Positions 47,160 through 60,739 of a stretch of 64,000 nucleotides of DNA are shown here, piece by piece. The stretch is from positions 124,001-188,000 of the forward strand of contig ML976718.1 of the NCBI GenBank assembly GCA_010015655.1, given 5' to 3'. Under the pieces are notes generated by a model that worked only from the letters and a program-made list of their open reading frames with translations, was not told the origin of the DNA and ran no database searches. A program made the position numbers and the translations under genes. The DNA comes from Bimuria novae-zelandiae CBS 107.79 (taxonomy: Eukaryota > Ascomycota > Dothideomycetes > Pleosporales > Didymosphaeriaceae). Each line of letters begins with the position of its first letter. Positions within the stretch are counted from its first letter, which is position 1.

Positions 47160-48141
47160 GACTTCTTCCTTCCCTTCCTCTCGACGTAATGGTATGAAAG
47201 CCCGAAACAGAATGCTCCAAAGTGCCGATGTTAAGTAGAAAATGATAGAACTGAACGTAGGACCTCTCCGGCTCTGCGTTTATGAATACCGACAACCAGA
47301 AGACGGGGCGGCAGGAACACGCCACCCCTCTATGACCACCCATCGAGCCACGATGAGACAAAACCGCCGCCGACCCTTCAACCTATTGTCAGCATTCCTC
47401 TTTGTTCACAGAAGCTGAAACACAAACCTCGGGCCACGGTAAGACGTCAGTGACTTCTTTAGTAGCCTCCGCGGAACATTTGTCTCATAGCTCGACTCAT
47501 TGTTCCACCTCCCAATCACGTGCAAGCCTCTACGTCAGTAGACAAGATACTGTTATTCACGCCCTTACGTGTTCGGCATGCTGCTTTAATCGTGTCGTCT
47601 GGTAAGGCTGGCGGTGGTCTGTCGGTAGCTGTTACGAGTAGATTAGCATTTGGGCCTTTTAGTTGATAGTAGCCCTTTAATCGGGAGATCTTACAAGGCC
47701 TCTATACATTGCTGTGAGCGACTGTTCCACCAGACTAGGCGCTACTGGCGGTGAAGGTACTCGAGTGAACTACTTGATTTATCACTTCATTATGATTACA
47801 AGAAACGCATAGTAAGCCTAGCTCTTGGACGATGAGGATTACTGTCAGAAACTTAGAATGAGCTTGTCACTTTAGTTGCAAGCTTCTGGCTGTAGCGCAT
47901 CTCGCCTCGAAACTCGGGAAACACGAGCTTACCAACTCGCCGCTGCCATGGTAAATCGGGCCGCGAAGGAGCATATTGAGATCTGCAAGTTCCCTCGTCA
48001 TTGAGCACGCGTGGCACCTTCTATCGCCCATCTGTCGGTAGGTACAAAAGGTAGTTGGAAAATATCGTTCCGTCACATGACATGCCAAGACGCTAAAAAG
48101 ACGCTAAAAAGATGCTAGGCGATAGAACCTCTGGCCCTCCG
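47160..48141. other. Right border of the gene island
   Basis: Promoter of the coiled-coil gene and then single-copy DNA of normal composition without supported genes. Just before element B there are two direct copies of AGACGCTAAAA followed by AGATGCTAGGCG (48090-48125). The base composition changes abruptly within the LTR that begins at 48142. Confidence 0.5.
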
Positions 48142-48635
48142 TGTTACGATCAAGAACCCCACAGGAACAATAGAACCAGACAATTACGCCAAGAAAGTTA
48201 TTGTTGGCGAAATTACTAAGATAAAGGAACACAAGGAAGCGCGGGACAGCTTAGGTTAGTAATTACGTAATAGGATCCCGCATGATGCAAGATCCTATAA
48301 GACCTTAAAAGTCCTAAGGACCTTAAGGCCTTAATAGGACTATAATACTAATTCTAATAATAATAAGGACTAAAATAAATAGTATATAGTATAATAAATT
48401 CTTTATACCTTTCTTACTTTTTATAATTAATTTAACACACTATAAGTATATATCTTATAATAGATTAATAAATCTCCTAGTTAGTTATTTTACAGTTTAT
48501 TATAAAATTAAATTATTTCTAACTATCTTATAACTATTACTAGCTTTTAACTACTAAATATCTATAAGGCGCTTTGTCCTTAACCTATCCTCCTCTAACT
48601 TAGAAAAGGCTTAGGTACGTAAAGCCCTTATAACA
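48142..48635 (+). repeat. 5' LTR of element B
   Basis: 494 bases, TGTTACGATC...CTTATAACA. Its first 150 bases are nearly unmutated; the remainder toward the interior is AT-rich. Confidence 0.95.
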
Positions 48636-48699
48636 CTTTAACTACCTAAAGGTTTAAGATAATAAAATAGCTATAATAGCTATTATAATAAAAATCTTA

Positions 48700-51600
48700 A
48701 TAAGAAGCGCGACTTCTAAACTAACTATAAATACTATAAGAGTATTAGCTAACTAGGCTAATAAGATATAATAACTTAAAAAGTAATTAGCTAAACTAAT
48801 AGCTTACGTTCTAGCTATTATAACTATAAAAAGGATATTCTTTAAGGTTTCTAAAGTCTATAAAGGTAAATAAGAAGGACTTAAGACTTTTCTTATAAAT
48901 ATAAAACTATACTACTAATATAATAAGGATATCTTTAGAACTAAGTAGTCTAAAACCCTGGTAGTAAGCAAGTATATAAAAGACAAGATAGCTAAATAGC
49001 TCTAACCTCTTACTAAAGATTACTTAGAAAATAAAAACAATATCTTAGAATATAGTAATAAAACTAAAAAGGTATTAAAGCACTAGGCATCTTTTAAGAA
49101 GTAAATTTAAATTATATTTAAAGAAGTTAACAAAGAATAATAAGCTAAACGTAAGATATAGAGGCTTAAATAAATAAAATTAGCTAGTACTTATATAGCT
49201 AAGTTTAGACGCCTTTAAGCTAAGATTAATTAAAATAACGTCCTACTTTAAATAGCTTACTATAATAGGCTAAAGGAAAGCGTTAAGGACAAGCTTACCT
49301 ACTATAATAAGGTAAATAACTTAGAGGAACTCGTGAAACTAGCTGTATAAAATTAATAATTAACTATATAAATAATAGTTAGAAAAATAAGAAGGTAATT
49401 ATATCTAACCTAATACTAAAAAAAGTTAAAAACTATAGAAGGACTACAATAGGGACATCGTAATAGCTAATAAAACTTAAGAATAGAAACTAAGGAAGTA
49501 GTAGAAGGGCTATAATAATAGACTATTTAACTAAGAGTAAAAATAATACGTTAACGAAAAGTCGTGCTTAGGATATAGAGAATAAGGTTACTTCTAAAAG
49601 ATTTATTTAAAGAATAACAAAGGATAAAGTAAGAAAGCTTAAATTATTTAAGTAGTAATAACTATACTATAGGCACTAACACCTATACTACTAAAAATTA
49701 AAAAAGATAAAGTCTTTAATATAGAACTTAAGATTCTAGAGACACTAGAGAAAGTAAAATAGAGTATAGTATATGTCGCGGAGCAAAAGGCTAACCTTCT
49801 GCTCCTCATGAGTAGAATATCATTTAAGGTTACAGTATAAGAGTATAAGGTCCTTCTCTAACTAGCGGAAGGAAAATGCTAGGTACGTAATAGTTAAATA
49901 TACACACCCTAGGCTTATATACAAAAGATCGAGCTTAAAAGGCTAAGGGCTATATTAACCTATAAATTTACTATAAAGTACTAAGGAAATATACTAATAC
50001 TAGGATAGTAGATTAAAATTTAAAAATAATATAAGTAGGTAGTCTAGTTCCTTTATAATAAAAAATATGGCTAACTACATTAGTTAAAAAAGAAATTAGT
50101 AGTAATGTCGCCAGGAGACTTTAACTATAAGTTTATTAATAATTATAAACTAATAATAACCTACTATAAATATTTTCCTAACGAATAGTTACGATACTAT
50201 AAAGAATTAGGATAGTAAAAGTACTTTAATAATAAATGCTAAATACACGAAGCACATAAAGAAGCTATAGGCTAGTACTCTAAAAGTATAAACGCAGGAT
50301 TAATAATAACTATAAAAAACTAGTACATAAAGAGCATAAGTCCTAATTACTTATAATAAATTAAGTAGCTAGACTATAATAGGAATTGCCTGGCACACCT
50401 ATATTAAAAAGAATAAGTAGTAGTATTAGAAACAACACTATTATATAGGGATCTAGAATCTTAAGAATGTCTAGTTACAGGATATAAACAATACGGAGAA
50501 CCCTAAGAGGAAGAAAAGGTCTAGCGAATTAAGAATATAAAAAGTACCTATAAAGCACTTTACTAAAAGTAATAGAAAAAGACTAAAACCGACCTTAAAA
50601 TAAATAAAGCCACACGAATCTAGATTAAGGAGGTAGAAGCTTTTTAGGATATAGCTAAGTAGGCTAATAACGAGTTAGAAAACTAGTACGCCACTAGACA
50701 AAAGACCTTACTAGTAAAGGTGCGATCACGAAGGCAAAAATGGTAAAAATAAGTATAAATAACTTATAACTAACTAAAAAAGTTATAATTAGTAGTTACT
50801 AAGTAATAGCGCTAATAGACCTTAGAGCGACTAAATATCTAATTTTTCTTAAGATAGTAAAAAAATATAACCTACTATACTAAAATAAGGAAACACTAGT
50901 ATAGGTAAGGAATAGTAGATAGGACGCTATCCTAAGGATATAATAAAGGCTAGTTACGCCTTAAAATAACGCTATTACTTATTAGCCTAGATAGATTCTA
51001 GAGCTAATATAGCATTACGAAAATAAATTTTAAAAGCCTAAAAGTAATTATTAGTTATAATTAGCTTTTAAAATATAACCTTATTATTAACTAGTAAAAG
51101 AAGAAGCTATTTAGCTAAAGACCTACGCTAAAAGTTACTAACGTACGTAAATTATAAAAGATATAGCTATTAACCCTAAATGCCCTAATAGGATGGATTA
51201 AAGGATAAACTAAATAAATTTTAATTACTAAAATTATAAAAGTTATAAAAGAAAATCTAAGTTAAGTAAGACTAATTTAGGTATAATAGTTAGGCCTAAG
51301 AGAAGCGGTAAAAGCCACCAATATTTTATTAAAATACTCAGAGTATACAGAACTTTTTAAAAAGATAAAAAAAATTACTAAAATGCTAAAAATAGAATTA
51401 TATAATACCTTTAGTAGAAGGCAGGAAGCTACGCCTAGAATAACTATAATTAATATTAGTAAATTAAGAAAAAGAATTATAAGATTACTTAAAGAAGAAT
51501 TTAGCAAAATAGTATATTTAAGAAAGTTAAAGCCTAGCGATTTTTTTTATACTTTAGGTACCTAAAAAGAATAGCAAGCTATAACTCTATATATATTATA

Positions 51601-52417
51601 AATAGCTAAAGAAAGGTATAATTAAGAACTAATACCTACTACCCTTAATTACGGAGCTAATAGATAGACTTTAGGGAGCTAAATAGTTTAAAAATTTAAT
51701 ATACGTAATAGATATTACCGCATACGAATAGCTAAGGGACACGAGTAAAAAAATTTATTTAAGACCTAATATAGCCTATATAAATACTAAGTACTATCCT
51801 TTAGACTAATAAATGCGCCTACAATATTCTAGACGCTAATTAATAAAATGCTATATAAATACTTGAATATATTTTATATAGCTTATCTTAATAACGTACT
51901 TATTTATTTTACCAGGACGCTTAAAGAGTATACAGAATATATAAAAAAGTACTTATTAAAATTAAAATGTATTGATTATTCTTTTACCTAGAAAAATGCA
52001 AATTTTACGTTATAAAAATAAAATACCTAGTATTTATTATCTTAGGGAAAGATGTGGCTATAGACCTAAAAAAGACTACTACATTATAAGAATAGCTAGA
52101 ATCTAAGTTAGTAAAAGACATTTAGTCCTTTTTAGAGTTTATTAACTTCTACTAGAAGTTTATTAAGAACTACTCTAGAACTATAGCACTAATAATGGAA
52201 CTTATAAATAAATAAATAAATAAATAAGCTTTACTAAGGAGGCTAAGGAGGCTTTTAAAAAGCTAAAGACGCTCTTCTTATAAGCACTACTATTATAGAT
52301 GCATAATCTAAGAAGACCTATAAGGATAGAAATAGACGTATTAGACTACGCACTAGGAGCAATACTCTTATAATAGTGTAAGGATAAGAAATAGAGGCCA
52401 GTGTTCTTTTATTTATG
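48700..52417 (+). pseudogene. gag, protease and reverse transcriptase of element B
   Basis: Read through many stops. A zinc knuckle is seen near 49560-49610 (CLGYREQGYFLKDY, second Cys, His and last Cys changed to Tyr by single transitions). A retroviral-type protease is near 50806-50880 (ALIDLRATKYLI, KIVKKYNL; the usual active-site DSGA reads DLRA). Reverse transcriptase runs about 51650-52080 (INAPTIF, LINKMLYKYLNIFYIAYLNNVLIY, where the catalytic Asp pair has become Asn-Asn). RNase H starts near 52250 and is broken at 52418-52422 by the copia insertion. Confidence 0.82.
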
Positions 52418-52422
52418 TTAGA

Positions 52423-52591
52423 TGTCACGTCTTAATGGATATCCTGATGATTCGGGGGGTTGAATTAATGTATTAGGTTGTTCTTCCTGTCTACGGGGTT
52501 CCCTTGGCAGGTTCTGTGTGTTCTCGGTTAATCCCCGGCCTTTTTCGGGCTACCCCTAATCCTCCGAACTTAATATGCTTTTTATCTAACA
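52423..52591 (-). repeat. 3' LTR of the copia element
   Basis: 169 bases, almost identical to 57456-57624. The differences I see are all transitions. Confidence 0.95.
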
Positions 52592-52639
52592 CACCCCCTT
52601 AGCTTGGAGCCGTTCGAGCCATGGCCAAGGTTATTAGAC

Positions 52640-55600
52640 AAGGGTGAGATTATTAAGCTAGTCTTAAATCTCCTCTAAAGGTGCTTTATTAGCTACCTTT
52701 TAATTCCTTACCTCCACTAGTCCTAGTTACTTCAGGAAGTTCTGCCACTAATTTACTAAGAGTGCTTTAGTTAAGCCATCTATAATTATCTTTATAGATT
52801 TAGTGTATTCTACCTTTATCCTTCCCCTAGTTACTTCCTGTCGGAGCTAGTAGTTATGTATATCGACGTGTTAAAGCTTCGTATGCAGCTTCGAGATCTC
52901 CTGCGTTATTAGCCAAATAGTTTACTAGTTGTCACATTAGATTATAATAGTAGGGCTAGGTAGCTTAACTTTTAGTTCCTCTATTAATCTTAATATAAAG
53001 ATAGCTTCCTTTACGACTTGCGCTAGAGCAAGGAGCTTAGCTTCTATAGTTAACGTAGTAATAGTGTCTTATTTGCTTACACGCCATGCAATAAGGCTAT
53101 TAAATAGCTTAATAGCATAGCCTTGCGAGCTCTTATAGTCTAGAGTATTATCCGTAAATAAGGCATTACTTGCTACCTGCAAGGATTCGCCTCCTCTAAG
53201 TTAAAGTATCTTTTACTTTGTTTTGTTAAGGTATAGCAAGGCTTAGTTAGCCGCATGATAATGTTCTGGACCAGGATTTAATAAGAATCTCGCCAGCCTT
53301 AAGGTTGCGAATGCAATATCTGGTTAGGTACTAATAGCTATATATAGGAGTGATCCAATCTTACATTAGTATTTATTAATCTCTATAAGCGAAGCCAGCC
53401 CTTCTCTTAGCTTAAGCTCCCCTATGCCCATTAGGGTGTCATGTCGGATTATTTAGTTATCAACTAGCCGGCTGATTTTGTCACAGTATGCGGCCTGGGA
53501 GAGTTAAATAAGTTAGTTCTACTAATCTCTAATTACTTTAATTCTTAGAAACTATAGTAGGTCTTCTCCGCCTGTTATTAAGTATTTCTTCTTAAGTTAT
53601 TCTACGACTTGCTAAGCTTAGCTAGCTTTATCTTAGTAGTGCGCAATGATAATGTCGTCTACGTAAAAGAAAATAATAATACTATCCTTAATCATGTAGC
53701 ATGGCTTATAGGGCACGGTCTAGAAACTAAACTTAATAAGCGTAGCTATAAACTCTTTCTACTAAAGAAGTAGTGAGATTCGCAGTCCGTAGAGTGCCTT
53801 CTAGACTTTAAGGACAGTACTAGGTTTTTAATATCCAGGCAGCATGCGCATGTAGACTTCTTAATCTAGTGATACGTGTACAAACGCGTTAGTAACGTTA
53901 TATTGTATAAGTTCAAGGTCATATTTGGCAGTAATTACTATAAGTAAGCGAAAGGATCTTCTGGCTAATGTTGCTACGTAGGTGTCCTAGGAGGTTATAT
54001 TGCGTTATTAGTCTCCTCTAACTACTAGTCGCGCTTTGCACTTGATAAACTAGTAATGTTTATTAAACTTATACACATACACCCACATGCAGTCTAGGAT
54101 TTGTTAGCCTATTGCCTTTACTATCTTGTACGGTACTTCTATCCAGGATTAGGTAATTCTGTAACTGTCTAGATGCGATTGCTGCGCTTCCCGGAATAAT
54201 TCTCCCATCAAATATTAGTCAAGGTCCGTTTTATAAGTAGGTGGCAAAGGTAACTATAATTAGTAAATCTTAACGCCCTTCGCTAGTAGTCTTTTCATCT
54301 AGGCTTTATCAATCGTGTTCCTGTTATGTTTTCCAACCCTTCCTGCTTCTGTTCCTGCCATGAAAGCTACTACCCAGGGGACTGTCTTAGATAAAGTAAT
54401 CTCAAGTAGGTTTATATTTTCCCCTATCATTAGCTGTGCTAGCAGAGCTGCAGGTAGTAGAGTTAAAAGTAGTATTAGGTAGTAATCTCTAATCTTCCTT
54501 CCTTAATAGTAGCCCGGTGGGTCTACTTCGTCCTCTATAGGTAATTTGTTTTCTGCGACATCGTCTTCGTAGAATAATTCGGTTTCTGGTTGGTGCACCG
54601 GTAGTGGTAGCTTAATTGTCTTAATATGTATAGCTATCTCAGCTAGCGTATTGTGCATAACGTTGTCTATTAGATCCTCTATCTTCCCGTCAAAGATTAT
54701 GTTTTTATTAAATACGACGTCTCGCGTGCTAATAACCTTAGCCAGCGTCGGTATCTATATTTAGTAAATATTTAATAACTAGTATCTAATAAGGTATCTA
54801 ATCCATGCTTTAGGGTCAAGTCGTTATAGTCTCGATTTTCTATAGTAGGTATTATCTATTATAGCAAATGCTTTGCATCCGTACGCCTTTAGGTAGGCTA
54901 AGTTTAGTTTCTTAATAGACGTAACAATCCTATTAGCTAGTAATACTCGTGTGAAGAATATTTCGTATAGTATTTTCTAGTTGTTCGTGTAGTTTGGCGT
55001 TTAATTGTATAGATACACTCCAGCTCTTGTAATTTTAGGCCAGAGTTCCTATAGAAGGTTTGCGTCTAGACGCATTACGCGAGATTTTTCTTTATTTACG
55101 CCCCCTAAGCGTTTAGCGCCGCTATTTTAAGCTTACGTGTCTAGTGCTAAAGGCTCGATAATCATGCCTAGGCTTTTTAGCCACTGCTTAACTTCGGGTT
55201 TAACTGTGGTGATCTTATTGTCCGTTTTAATAACTTTTAGAGTGATGTCATATTAGTTCTTAAGAAATCCGAAGAAGATTGTTAATGTCTTAATAATTAA
55301 CCTTGCCGTTTAGTTATCCGTGAAGTAGAAGTCCTATTAGAGACCGGAATATCTATCCGTAACGAGCATCTGGCTCTTCTCTTTGTTAAACGATGGTGAT
55401 TTGTAGGTATGGAAATTAATAGAAAGCCTTTCTGCGGATCCTTGCTTATTAATCCTAGGTGCGTGGCTTATCTACCTTTATATCTTTACTCTTCTATATA
55501 AGTTACACTCTACTATTGTGATTCCCTTAACGCGCACCCCCTTAGCTCGCTACACTAGGTGCTTAATTACGGCGGGTCCTGGATAACCGAGCCTTTTGTG

Positions 55601-57400
55601 CCATAGGAGGGCTAATGCTCTTTAAAGTTATCGTTGCGTTTAAGAATTATAAGAATACGTATAGTGCGCTGCATAGTGCACGGGTTAGTATTCTAATACC
55701 TATTATCTATAAATTTCGGTAAGCTCTCTAATGGTTATTCTATTTAGTCGCTTTAGGGCAGTAGGCTCTGATTAGGTATCCTACTAGAATCCCTTTTACC
55801 TTAGCACTTAGAAGGAGACTAGGTTACATAGCATGTCTAGGCATATTGCTACGTTATGTAGTACTAGTCTTTTAGCTCCCTATTTATATTTTAGGTTTAA
55901 GATAACAGTTCTATATCTCTTTACCCAGATTTAAGTGTTGCCTGCCTATATAAAGTCGCCTTGTGTAGGTGGCTAATAGTTCTAAATCTAGTTAGGGTCG
56001 TTCGTGATGTGGCACGTCGAGCCCGAGTTAAGGATAAAAGAACGCCAAAGAGGATAGTTAAATTAGTCTATAGTAAAGGTCGCAGAATAGGCGGCTTGCA
56101 CCTTTAAAATCTATCTTCTATTTAGTCACTAATTAGTAATCTCTAGAGTTGGGGTATAGGAATTCTTAAAGGATAGAGTCTTGGTTCTGGGTCTACTTTA
56201 AGCTCTTAGTAGACTTTGAAAATCGGCATCGTGCTCTTGTTTCAGAGCAACGTATTTAGCTATTCTTAGGTTTAGCTCCCACTATTCTAGTGCTTTATCC
56301 AGGTAAAGATAGAAGCATTCCCTAATAGGGTGTCTTATATCGCAGGCTAGGCATTTAGCGGTTTTATTAGTGCCTGCTCTAGCAGGTTTACCACGATTAG
56401 CGTCCGCTTTAGCGGAGTTACTACTACCTTGTTAAGGGTTTAAAGAGCTTAAAGGTGCACGATCATCATTCTTTATAGCTATACGTTAATGTTAGGGTTT
56501 ACCCCGTTTTATACCCTAAGAGTTTCCCGTTTCTACATGTTAGGGATCCCCTTACATGCTCTAGGTAGCTTGGCTACTTTTAGTAAGATAAGATAAGTCT
56601 TCCGTTGCGAACGCTGCCTTTTGGCTTCTATTTTGCATTATTAGATAATTTAGCATTATATATTCTCGGAAACGTCCTATCATGTCCTTTTGGTCCATGC
56701 CGGGTAGGTCCTTTCTATTTAATTGGAAAGTTATAGCCTATACTAGAGCTATCTTGTTTACTGCTGATATAAAGTCTACAGCCACAGGATTAAATTGTGT
56801 GGTATCGGACACATTTAGTGTCTCGGCCTCTATTACAGCATAATTATATTTAGTAAGCTATGTGTCCTAGTTATTTACTATGCGTAAAGGCTTTAACGAG
56901 CTATAGTATTGCTGTCGCGCTTGCTCTTATTTAAACTTAGAGGTAACTCCTACTTTTGCTTTTAGCTTTGTAATCTATTCTTTAATAGTAGTATCTGGGA
57001 GATAGTAAGTGCGTTGTAGATGCGGTGCTATTAATAACTAGATAAACACTACGATCTGTTGCAAACTTGCGACTTTAGTCTTGTACTTTGTGTACTATAT
57101 CTTGTATTTCTCCATCCGGAGTTTATAGAGGTCCAAATCCTCTTTGTAGCTCTTTAGTCTAGCGGATAAAAGTTTGGATAGTCTTAATAGTAAGACGCCG
57201 TCTGGAAGGGTTGCGGCTGGCATATAGTCTGCCGTCTTGGGTAGCTCGGGCTCAAATGGCTCCGTGAGTGGGGTAATCGCTAAATTAGGGTCAACTTGCG
57301 CCTATGTATTGTATGCGACGCAGCGGGCTTGTAGTTAGTTAAGCTAGCTATAGTATTTAGTGTTATCGCGAAGAATAATCGTTCCGTTAGTTCAATTTAG
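52640..57400 (-). pseudogene. gag-pol of the copia element
   Basis: Read on the minus strand. A zinc knuckle lies at about 56310-56360 (AKCLACDIRHPIRECFYLYL). The protease active-site region is at about 56000-56035 (ILNSGSTCHITND, where DSGA is usual). The copia-type reverse transcriptase motif FFYVDDIIIAHY lies near 53640-53690. Order gag, protease, integrase, reverse transcriptase, RNase H is consistent with Ty1/copia. Stops are present but fewer than in the surrounding gypsy element. Confidence 0.85.
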
Positions 57401-57455
57401 GTTTTAGGTTACCATTTTCGCTCTTGTTGAGGTAGTGAGACTCTTAATTATTAAA

Positions 57456-57624
57456 TGTCACGTCTTAATAGATGTCCTGATGATTCGGGGGGTTGAATTA
57501 ATATATTAGGTTGTTCTTCCTGTCTACGGGGTTCCCTCGGCAGGTTCTGTGTGTTCTCGGTTAATCCCTGGCCTTTTTCGGGCTACCCCTGATCCTCCGA
57601 ACTTGATATGCTTTTTATCTGACA
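57456..57624 (-). repeat. 5' LTR of the copia element
   Basis: 169 bases, TGTCACGTCTTAATAG...CTGACA. GC content is normal. Confidence 0.95.
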
Positions 57625-57629
57625 ATTTA

Positions 57630-59480
57630 AGAAAGTACTTAGGAGTAAAACTTAACTATAATATTTATAAGAAGGAACTACTTAAGATAGTAAATACGTT
57701 TAAATAATAAGAAGCTTAACTTACTAGAGCATACTTTAAAATAGAGGTATAAATGGACTACTAAAACTTTACTAGCTTTATATTAATAAAGAAAATTAAT
57801 AAATAATAATATAATAGGCTAAATTCTTAGTAAATTTTAATTTTTAGTACACTATTAATTAAAAATGCTTAATGGCATAGCAGACACCTTAAGCAGAAGA
57901 TTAGACCTTACTAAAGATAAACTAGAGCTATATAATATAGTACTATAAGTAAGAAGTAATAGAACTATTAAATATAATTAATTAATAATTAAGGCCTACG
58001 CCACTAGTTTACATTATACTAGACTAGAGGTATATAATTTTTAGGACTATAGCTAACTCACGATAGAATAACGCGAGGAATATAACCTGTTTTAGAATAA
58101 GATTAATAAAATACGACGAGATTACAGAAATATAGTTATTATAAAGCTAGGATATAAGGAAACCCTAATTAGAAAGCTACACAAACTTAGAGAATAGGGT
58201 TACCCTAGTAATAAAGAAACAACGCGTTAAATCGCGAATAAATATACTATCCCTAAACTTAAGTAAATAGTAACTAAGGTTATAAGTAACTATTTAGCAT
58301 GCTAAAAAATAAGCTAAAAAGACATAAATCTTATAGCCTATTATAACTATTATAAGTAGCTAAACAACTATAGTAGAGCGTGATAATAGGCTTTATAGTG
58401 AAGCTTCTAAAGTTACTATAACTAGGAACAAAGCGGATGTGCGATACTATTATAGTAATAGTTAACTACTTAATAAAGATAGCTAAGTTTAGACCTATAG
58501 AAGATTCTATAACGGTAAAAGAACTAGCCTATAAGGTAGATAACGTAGTATTTATAAAACACGTACTACTAAAGAAATTTATTATAGATAGAGATAAGCT
58601 CCTTACGTCTAAGTACTAAAATATCTTTATAGTAGCTCTAGGAATTAATAAAAAACTTTTTATAAGTTTCTACCCCTAGACTAATAGTTAAACAAAACGT
58701 ACGAATTAAACTTTAGAATAGTACTTATAATTCTACGTTAATAAATAATAGAATAATTAGGTAGAGTTATTACTAATAGCCTAGCTAGTATATAATAGCA
58801 CAAAGTTAGGTACGATATAGTACTTACCACACTATATAAACTATGGATATAAACTAATTACTTTTTAAGATCTAAAAGACGTAGAAAGCATTTTTATAAA
58901 AGCCTAAAATAAGGCTTAAAAAATAAAAGAACTTTATAAAGTCTTATAAAAATAAATTACCTATAAAGCCCTTACAGTACTAAAAAACGTAAATAAGTAA
59001 AGGATTAAGGGACTAACTTTTAAAAGGGGGGATAAAGTCTTCCTATTATAAAAAAAATCTAAGGATAAAATAACCTAGTAGAAAACTAGATTACCTCTAA
59101 GTAGGCCCTTTTAAGGTATAAGAAACTAAGGAACTAGTTATAATAAAATTGCATTTACTACTAGGCATAAAGGTATGTCCTATATTTTATAAATTACTTT
59201 TAGAACTAGCACTACTAAACGCTCTAGTGAAGATCTAGTTAGACCTAAAGGATAATAAGTACAAGGTTAAGGAAATTAGGGACCTAAAGATAGTCTAAAG
59301 TTAGCTTAAATATTTAGTTAAATAGAAAGGATGGCTAGAATAATATAATACTTAAGAACTAAAAGGAAAGTTTATAAACTATAGGGAATTAGTAATAGAT
59401 TATTACTAATAATATCCTTAGACAGAAAATTAGTAAGAAAGGTAGAAATATAAAAAAATAAAAATAAATTAAAGTTAAAT
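57630..59480 (+). pseudogene. RNase H end, integrase and C terminus of pol of element B
   Basis: Resumes the frame broken by the copia insertion. RNase H: KLNYNIYKKELLKIVNTF and AYFKIEV (57640-57760). Then HSRHLKQKIRPY (about 57880). Integrase core: IIVIVNYLIKIAKFRPIEDS at about 58440-58510, with the Asp-to-Asn change expected from RIP, and later a PHYINYGYKLI-like segment near 58830. A 60-codon open frame at 58437-58619 is simply a stop-free part of this integrase. Downstream to 59480 lies the C-terminal linker. Boundaries are approximate. Confidence 0.8.
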
Positions 59481-59559
59481 AAAGAAGAATTAGCCTATAA
59501 CTAGCTTAAATCAGCTCTCCAAGATGCGAGTCGTAATAGTTTATAAGTATTAGTAGTAA

Positions 59560-60015
59560 TTATATCCTTTAAATCTTCTTTCTCCTTTTCTTTCTCTAAG
59601 GCTTCTATTATATTAGTAATATAAAGATTATATTAAGCATAGGCATGCTCTTTCATTTAACCATTATTAACTCCTGCTTAAGGTAGATAACTAACTCTTT
59701 TGTACGAAGAAGCTCTAGATGCTTTTTACGCTTCTTCTTCTAAATAAGCTCCTAATCCTTCTTAGGAACCTATAGACTATACTTAGCGTAAACTAAAATG
59801 CAACTAGCGTACTACCTAAAGGTAGTATCTATAAAATAATATAGCTTTAACTTTTAATACTACTTATAACCTAACGCTATTTTTAAACTTTAAAACTTTA
59901 CTAGACCCACGCAAGCACGGCGTTTTATAATAAAAAAATAAGGAACGTTTAGTATAGTTAGTAAGGTAAGGAAAATCTAGAACAGGCTATAACTTACCTT
60001 AAAAAGTAAAGACAT
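59560..60015 (-). pseudogene. Antisense Cys-cluster ORF of element B
   Basis: A decayed frame opposite to pol, starting with an ATG at 60015, about 92 bases inside the 3' LTR, and reading toward the end of pol. Reading through stops it has RRACVGLVKF, later YASCILVYAKYS, then a basic, probably helical stretch (KKKRKKHLELLRTKELVIYL, QELIMVK). Some Tyr and stop codons are one transition from Cys, Gln or Trp. Place, orientation and domain order agree with the relics in elements A and C, although I could not align them residue by residue. Function unknown. Confidence 0.5.
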
Positions 60016-60106
60016 GTACTTTTATAAAAATTAAAACTTACGCGCTAACAGTATAGTAATATAATAAAATAAAGTATTAAAATAATAGCTTTAAAAAGGG
60101 GGATAG

Positions 60107-60600
60107 TTTTACGATTATAAACTTTATGGAAATATTAAAACTAAATAATTACGCTAAGAAAGTTATTATTAGTAAAATTACTAAGGTAAAGGAATATAAG
60201 GAAGAGCGGAGTAGCTTAGATTAGTAATTATATAATAGAGTTCCGCATAATATAAAAGCCTATAAGACCTTAAGGGTCTTAGGGACCTTAGGGCCTTAGT
60301 AGGACTATAATAATAATTCTAATAATAGTAAAGACTAAAATAGATAATATACAGTTTAATAAATTCTCTATACCTTTCCTACTCCTTATAGTTAACTTAA
60401 TATACTCTAAGTATATCTCCTATAATAGATTAGTAAATCTTTTAGTTAGTTATTCTATAGTTCGTTATAGAATTAGATTATTCTTAACTACTTTGTAGCT
60501 ATTACTAGCTCTTAACCACTAAATATCCGCGAGGCGCTCTACCCTTGACCTATCCTCCCCTAACCTAGAAAAGGCTTAGGTACGTAAAGCCCTTATAACA
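60107..60600 (+). repeat. 3' LTR of element B
   Basis: 494 bases; the inner (left) half is strongly mutated while the outer right end (GCGAGGCGCTCTACCCTTG) is better preserved. Followed by the target duplication CTCCG. Confidence 0.93.
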
Positions 60601-60739
60601 CTCCGACGCTTTGCAAGGCGTCGTCACCTACACTTTAACACCTACATTCTTACTTAATATAACTAATTTACACCTTAAAAAAGGCCCTATAGCGTTCTCT
60701 GGCGCTTAAATAGGTGCTCTTATTATTTTTAGGCGTCAC

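Larger units (their letters stand above)
52423..57624 (-). mobile_element. Ty1/copia retrotransposon with short LTRs
   Basis: 5202 bases with 169-base LTRs (52423-52591 and 57456-57624), ends TGTCACG and TAACA/TGACA. Minus-strand orientation: TAAGGGGGTG, a polypurine tract on the minus strand, abuts the left LTR, and pol reads on the minus strand. Inserted in element B. The 5-base flanks (TTAGA on the left, ATTTA on the right) do not match, so the target duplication has been mutated or the ends rearranged. RIP is milder than in the host element. Confidence 0.9.
48142..60600 (+). mobile_element. Ty3/gypsy retrotransposon (element B), interrupted by a copia element
   Basis: LTRs 48142-48635 and 60107-60600, both 494 bases, with a perfect 5-base target duplication CTCCG (48137-48141 and 60601-60605). 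Plus-strand orientation: a polypurine tract AAAAAGGGGGATAG abuts the right LTR, and gag, protease, reverse transcriptase, RNase H and integrase follow in order. A copia element (52423-57624) is inserted in the RNase H region. Without it the element would be about 7.3 kb. Heavily RIP-degraded except near its outer ends. Confidence 0.95.

Noticed and set aside
48090..48125. Repeated AGACGCTAAAA units as a possible CRISPR or regulatory array
   Set aside because: Only two direct copies and one variant without spacers; eukaryotic context.
51277..51565. Short open frames on both strands in element B
   Set aside because: Chance frames in AT-rich RIP-degraded pol sequence; the strand and frame of pol explain the region.
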